Assembly (NCBI GenBank): GCA_047618505.1
Contig: JBLHLB010000159.1
Location: forward strand, 1-8,861
From: JBLHLB01 sp047618505
Lineage (GTDB): Bacteria; Planctomycetota; UBA1135; GCA-002686595
Length of the DNA stretch: 8,861 nucleotides
Reading direction: 5' to 3'
Shown: piece by piece, positions 6,505-8,861 of the stretch
How positions within the stretch are numbered: position 1 is the stretch's first letter
Layout: every line of letters begins with the position of its first letter
Notes under the pieces: generated by a model
Database searches by the model: none
What the model saw: the letters and a program-made list of their open reading frames with translations, nothing else
What the model was told of the DNA's origin: nothing
Program-made: the position numbers and the translations under genes

Positions 6505-7272
6505 GGCTTCCGGTTTGGGCGCGCCGCCATAGACAGGCATGCCAAGTTCGCGGGCCTCTCTATCGGCCACGGGGCGCACGACCTTCATACGATAGAAGTA
6601 TTCGCCGCCCATGAGCAGCCCGACGAAGATGTAGGCCAGGAAGCCCGAATAGAAAGCCCACCAGGCACGCGGTCCGAAGAGGGCCAGAGCTCCGCTGGCG
6701 AGTCCGTTTGCGATCAAGAAGACGGACCAAAGACCAGTAACCAGGCGGCAGTGGGAGACGGCCCGCGGAGGCAAAGCGGAGACATCGTGGGTGAGTCGAG
6801 CCACTCGCTCGATCCAGGTGACACGACCGTCCGAGAGGCTGGCTGCGAAGAGTAGGCCAAAGATGAAGCTGCCGAGGGCCGGGACCAACATCAGGAGGTG
6901 TTCGTCGCCGGAGATTGTGGCGGCGATCCAAAGCCCGAGGAGCGGGACCAGGCGCAGGGCGGAGTTGGTCACCTGGGCCGTGCTCCCGATCTGGCCGCCG
7001 CCCGCCCGCTTGCCGCGCATCAGAAACCACTGGAGCGCCACCAGGGTTAGGGCCGTCAGCGAGATCCAACGTGCTCCAAAACGCTCTAGACCGATGTAAA
7101 CCAGCAGGGGATAGGCCAGAACCATCAACGTTAGGATCACAGCACGCAATTGGGGGTGTTGACGGACTACCACGCGGGTAACGGTACAGAAACAGCGCCG
7201 CGGAACCAGGCTCCGCACCGCCGTTTGGCGCGCTGGAGGTACCGCTGGGGTGTCGCTGTCGGTAGGCTGCAT
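6424..7272 (-). CDS. Six-helix inner membrane protein, COG4648-like (aryl polyene cluster type)
   Basis: This 282-residue protein has about six membrane helices (near 43-61, 67-84, 104-120, 125-145, 178-200 and 205-224) and a soluble low-complexity tail rich in Gly, Glu and Ser. The segments LMVLAYPLLVYIGLERFGARW, then VTWIERVARLTHDVSALPPRAVSHCRLVTGLW and AFYSGFLAYIFVGLLMGGEYFYR match, from memory, the COG4648 membrane proteins found in aryl polyene and related type II fatty acid/polyketide clusters. Their function is unknown. The ATG at 7272 has GGAG nine bases upstream (7282-7285). However, a 37-bp palindromic repeat (7190-7226) falls in the resulting N-terminus, so a GTG start at 7173, just downstream of the repeat and still before the first helix, is a serious alternative. 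Its 3' end overlaps the ketosynthase-like gene by 81 bp tail to tail. It may be co-transcribed with the blaI-like gene upstream. Confidence 0.8.
   Translation of the reverse strand: MQPTDSDTPAVPPARQTAVRSLVPRRCFCTVTRVVVRQHPQLRAVILTLMVLAYPLLVYIGLERFGARWISLTALTLVALQWFLMRGKRAGGGQIGSTAQVTNSALRLVPLLGLWIAATISGDEHLLMLVPALGSFIFGLLFAASLSDGRVTWIERVARLTHDVSALPPRAVSHCRLVTGLWSVFLIANGLASGALALFGPRAWWAFYSGFLAYIFVGLLMGGEYFYRMKVVRPVADREARELGMPVYGGAPKPEASGAVEDQPVGTATGGEGTGEHSSSGT
7190..7226. repeat. 37-bp imperfect palindrome, copy 1
   Basis: Arms 7190-7207 and 7209-7226 are inverted repeats matching at 14 of 18 positions around a single A. The core is GGAACCAGGCTCCG. It matches copy 2 at 7361-7397 at 28 of 37 positions, and the outermost pair differs as A-T versus T-A, preserving pairing. 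TAACGGT at 7179-7185 repeats the outer arm of copy 2 and suggests that this copy has an interrupted left arm. It lies in the N-terminal codons of the annotated membrane protein, or just upstream of its gene if the start is 7173. Confidence 0.6.
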
Positions 7273-7360
7273 GCCTGGGCACTCCGCTAGGGCTCAGCTC
7301 TCCAGCTATGCAATCCAAGGCAAGGGGCACGTCCTTGTGCCGGAGACGACAGCACAGTTG

Positions 7361-7397
7361 TAACGGTGGCGGGGAACCTGGTTCCGTACCGCCGTTA
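7361..7397. repeat. 37-bp imperfect palindrome, copy 2, at the end of the blaI-like gene
   Basis: Arms 7361-7378 and 7380-7397 match at 14 of 18 positions, with a perfect 13-bp core GGAACCTGGTTCC and perfect outer TAACGG/CCGTTA. The right arm includes the stop codon of the blaI-like gene, so its transcript would end in a strong hairpin. There is no T-run on that strand, so it is a transcript-end stabiliser or mobile repeat rather than a classical terminator. It shares 24 bp with three mismatches with copy 1 (7202-7225). Confidence 0.62.
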
Positions 7398-7784
7398 CTT
7401 GCCCTTTCCTCCGTTGTCCAGCTGATCGAGCAGATCGCGGATGCGCTTGAGCTCCTTGTGCGAAGGATTCTTGAGCCCGATGGCGCCCTCGACGAGCTGA
7501 TCAAGGGCCCCGCCGTAGGCGCGCTCAAGCACGCGCTCGAGCAACCCGGCGCGGGTCTTGTCCGGCGCGACTAGGGCGCGATAGACGAAGGAGCGGCCGA
7601 CCGTGTGATGCTCGACCAGCTCCTTTTCTGCCATTGTGCGAAGGAAGGCTTGGACCGTGTTCTGGACGATGTGGAGGTCTTCGCGCAGGTCCTCGTAGAC
7701 CTCGCGAACAGTCGCTTCGCCTCGGCGCCAGAGCACTTCGAGGATGGCTAGTTCGCGGTCGGTAGGAAGGGGGGCGGTAGTCAT
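7395..7784 (-). CDS. BlaI/MecI/CopY family winged-helix repressor
   Basis: This 129-residue regulator has the N-terminal winged helix typical of BlaI and MecI: LPTDRELAILEVLWRRGEATVREVYEDL (6-33), recognition helix HIVQNTVQAFLRTMAEKELV (38-57) and wing GRSFVYRAL (63-71). A C-terminal helical dimerisation part follows, with a Lys/Gly-rich tail. In the classic system a membrane metalloprotease (BlaR1/MecR1) cleaves this protein to release a beta-lactamase gene. No such gene is visible next to it here; the downstream gene encodes a different membrane protein without an M56 zinc motif. The partner may be elsewhere, or the trigger may differ. The palindrome at 7807-7822, 23 bp upstream of the start, is a likely autoregulatory operator. 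The start at 7784 is the first methionine and gives the family's usual N-terminus. Confidence 0.93.
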   Translation of the reverse strand: MTTAPLPTDRELAILEVLWRRGEATVREVYEDLREDLHIVQNTVQAFLRTMAEKELVEHHTVGRSFVYRALVAPDKTRAGLLERVLERAYGGALDQLVEGAIGLKNPSHKELKRIRDLLDQLDNGGKGK

Positions 7785-7806
7785 GGGGCGTCTCTTGTTT
7801 TTGAGA

Positions 7807-7822
7807 GCTTAGTGGACTAAGC
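7807..7822. promoter_or_regulatory. Perfect 16-bp palindrome, probable BlaI-family operator
   Basis: GCTTAGTGGACTAAGC has 7-bp perfect arms around a 2-bp centre and lies 23 bp upstream of the blaI-like start. BlaI dimers bind dyads with TACTA/TAGTA-like half sites, and the TTAGT/ACTAA halves fit that style. On the minus strand a weak -35-like TTACAA (7834-7829) would place the palindrome over the spacer and -10 region, where a repressor would block transcription; the -10 itself is poor. Autoregulation is inferred, not shown. Confidence 0.65.
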
Positions 7823-8174
7823 GTAGAGTTGTAAGTGATGCTGTGATCCTAGTGCTCGACCTTGTCTAAGTGGTTCTGCCACATTGGCTTATGCATGCCG
7901 GGGCAAGGCAATCGGCCGCCTTCCTGGGCTGGATTCCCCCTGGATTACGGCCAGCCAGCCTGGGCTGACACCGCTGGTCCAAGGGAAGGCCTCGGCGCTT
8001 CCCCCGAGTAGCGGGGACCCGCGCCAGTAGCCGGCCACAGTTGCCCAAAGCATCTCTTCGTGGGCTCTTCGCGGCGAATGTCAACTGACTGGACCGGTGC
8101 TCGGCGGTAGGATCCTGCGCTGCACGACTGGCGTGCGCCGGTCCGCAATTCCACATTCATCGAAGAGACCTCCC
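7823..8174. other. Gene-free region between the blaI-like and peroxiredoxin genes
   Basis: This 352-bp stretch has no convincing coding region. The only longer open frames, on the minus strand, are rich in Arg/Pro/Ala without recognisable motifs. It must hold the divergent promoter of the peroxiredoxin, but I see no clear -35/-10 pair. It contains GC-rich inverted repeats, such as GGCTGG (7926-7931) with CCAGCC (7950-7955), and CTCGG (about 7991) with CCGAG shortly after. A 5' leader structure is possible, but no known riboswitch or tRNA is recognised. Confidence 0.5.
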
Positions 8175-8642
8175 ATGACCATTATTGAAGCGGGTGCCAC
8201 GGCCCCCAGCTTCGAGCTGGACGGGCACCTCAGCGACAAGGTTTCCTCCGCCAGCTTTGCTGGTAAGAAGAACCTCCTGCTGGTGTTCTACCCGCTCGAT
8301 TTCACGCCCACATGAAGCATCGAAATCCCTGGCCTACACGCACTTCTCGCGAAGTTCGAAGCCAAGGACACCCAAGTTTTGGGTATCTCCGTTGATTCAA
8401 AGTTCTGTCACAAGGCATGGGGCGAGAGTTTCGGAGGGATTGACTTCCCTCTGCTCGCCGACTTCAACCCGAAGGGTGCGGTCGCTAAGTCCTACGGCCT
8501 CATGCTTGACGAGCCCGGCATCACCGACCGCGCTACGGTCCTAGTTGGCAAGAACGGTAAGGTCCTCTGGGCCGAGTCCGCCGGTGTCGGCGGTGCGCGC
8601 AACCCTGGCGACCTGCTCGCCAAGGTCGAAGAGCTCTGCTAG
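8175..8642 (+). CDS. Peroxiredoxin with in-frame TGA at the peroxidatic residue (probable selenoprotein)
   Basis: Read through one TGA (8313-8315), this frame gives a complete 155-residue AhpC/TSA-type peroxiredoxin, a thiol peroxidase reducing hydrogen peroxide and alkyl hydroperoxides. The fold is intact on both sides: GATAPSFELDG (7-17), LLLVFYPLDFTPT-U47-SIEIPGL, VLGISVDSKFCHKAW (68-82), FPLLADFNPKGAVAKSYG (91-108), and ITDRATVLVGKNGKV (116-129) with the active-site arginine R119. The active-site motif PxxxTxxC is present as P40, T44 and position 47, where the catalytic cysteine codon is TGA. Selenocysteine at exactly this site is known in some bacterial peroxiredoxins, so recoding is the best explanation. 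C78 or C155 could act as resolving cysteine, since there is no cysteine five residues after U47 as in some BCP proteins. A GAAGAGA sequence lies six bases before the start. A point mutation or sequencing error (TGC or TGT to TGA) is the alternative. An intrinsic terminator follows. Confidence 0.88.
8331..8363 (+). promoter_or_regulatory. Candidate bacterial SECIS stem-loop after the TGA
   Basis: A hairpin can form inside the coding sequence downstream of the TGA. GGC (8331-8333) pairs with GCC (8361-8363), T8335 with A8359, CG (8339-8340) with CG (8357-8358), and ACTTC (8342-8346) with GAAGT (8351-8355), leaving the loop TCGC (8347-8350) and a small ACA bulge. The loop begins 31 nt after the TGA, inside the 16-37 nt range described for bacterial SECIS elements. 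An alternative outer stem pairs GCATCGAA (8317-8324) with TTCGAAGC (8355-8362). The expected G in the first two loop positions is absent (it is third), which weakens the call. Confidence 0.42.
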
Positions 8643-8679
8643 ATAGAAGCTGATGGCGGGCAATTCGCCCGACCAGTCC

Positions 8680-8716
8680 AGGGGCCGCGGAGCTTGTGCT
8701 TCGCGGCCCCTGTTTT
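8680..8716 (+). terminator. Intrinsic terminator after the peroxiredoxin gene
   Basis: A 14-bp stem pairs 8680-8693 with 8698-8711: AGGGGCCGCG with CGCGGCCCCT, one G-T wobble, then AGC with GCT. The loop is TTGT and the stem is followed by GTTTTG. It lies 37 bp after the stop codon, so it should end the peroxiredoxin transcript. A smaller 5-bp hairpin, CGGGC/GCCCG, precedes it at 8657-8671. Confidence 0.86.
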
Positions 8717-8736
8717 GTACCAAGCTGTCGAGTGCC

Positions 8737-8861
8737 CTAGCAGTCCGTTGAAAAACAGCAGCTTCTCGGTTGGTCTCCACAAATTGCCTGGCAAGGCGTC
8801 GGGTTCTCCGCGTAGCTGTACCTACACGGGTGGTTCCGACAACGCAGCCAGGCGATTTGTG
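8737..8861. mobile_element. MITE-like palindromic repeat, cut by the window edge
   Basis: It begins at CTAGCAGTCCGTTGAAAAAC, a sequence I recall as a common end of small dispersed repeats in some bacterial genomes. Inside, 8778-8803 (CACAAATTGCCTGGC then GTCGG) is an inverted repeat of 8836-8861 (CCGAC, then GCCAGGCGATTTGTG), with a GTAG/CTAC hairpin in the centre (8812-8815 and 8822-8825). No transposase is encoded. The symmetry predicts that the right end, pairing with 8737-8777, lies just outside the window. Confidence 0.6.

Noticed and set aside
6560..7528. A 322-residue minus-strand open frame overlapping the membrane protein and blaI-like genes
   Set aside because: It has Pro/Arg/Ser-rich composition and no motifs, and overlaps two genes with clear family signatures in another frame.
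7900..8060. Possible cobalamin-type riboswitch or tRNA in the GC-rich leader of the peroxiredoxin
   Set aside because: There are a few GC-rich stems and a CCCCCG-like stretch, but the conserved B12 box and the ordered helices are missing, and there is no tRNA T-loop or CCA-end pattern.
8175..8315. A 46-residue truncated peroxiredoxin ending at the TGA, plus a separate gene starting at 8379
   Set aside because: Both pieces are in the same frame, and joined through the TGA they make one complete peroxiredoxin. The break is exactly at the catalytic residue, so recoding explains it better than two genes or a pseudogene.

Overview
The window is a GC-rich bacterial chromosome segment with eleven protein genes. 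No rRNA or tRNA was found. I cannot name the organism. The prepilin-like protein with a D-x-D-x-D-G loop at 3127-3864, a BlaI regulator standing without BlaR, and the general gene mix suggest a Planctomycetota-like lineage, but this is inference from remembered family distributions.

Left part (1-2279). A 5'-complete Old Yellow Enzyme family flavin oxidoreductase runs leftward off the edge. It is divergent, across about 60 bp, from a classical SDR whose last 19 bp overlap a RidA-family gene. The SDR-RidA pair looks translationally coupled. Similar SDR/RidA pairs occur, as I recall, in aromatic acyl-CoA degradation loci.

Middle part (2284-7272). A small predicted lipoprotein and an acyl carrier protein are followed by a ketosynthase that retains the Cys-His-His triad. 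An 8-bp overlap links it to a second ketosynthase-fold protein in which that triad is replaced by Glu-Ala-Glu, which is a chain-length-factor-like arrangement. A convergent gene for a six-helix membrane protein resembling the COG4648 proteins of aryl polyene clusters overlaps its 3' end. ACP, ketosynthase, ketosynthase-like subunit and COG4648-like protein together suggest one edge of a type II fatty acid/polyketide pathway of aryl-polyene type. An oppositely oriented prepilin-like gene sits between ACP and ketosynthase.

Right part (7395-8861). A BlaI/MecI-family repressor has a 16-bp perfect palindrome just upstream, probably its own operator. After a roughly 350-bp gene-free stretch comes the most striking gene, a peroxiredoxin with an in-frame TGA exactly at the peroxidatic cysteine (PxxxTxx-TGA). 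The frame stays open and conserved for a further 108 codons, and a stem-loop of suitable placement for a bacterial SECIS follows the TGA. The best reading is a selenocysteine peroxiredoxin. A strong intrinsic terminator follows, and then a palindromic, MITE-like repeat that is cut by the window edge. Two related 37-bp inverted repeats also flank the 5' end of the membrane protein gene and the 3' end of the blaI-like gene.
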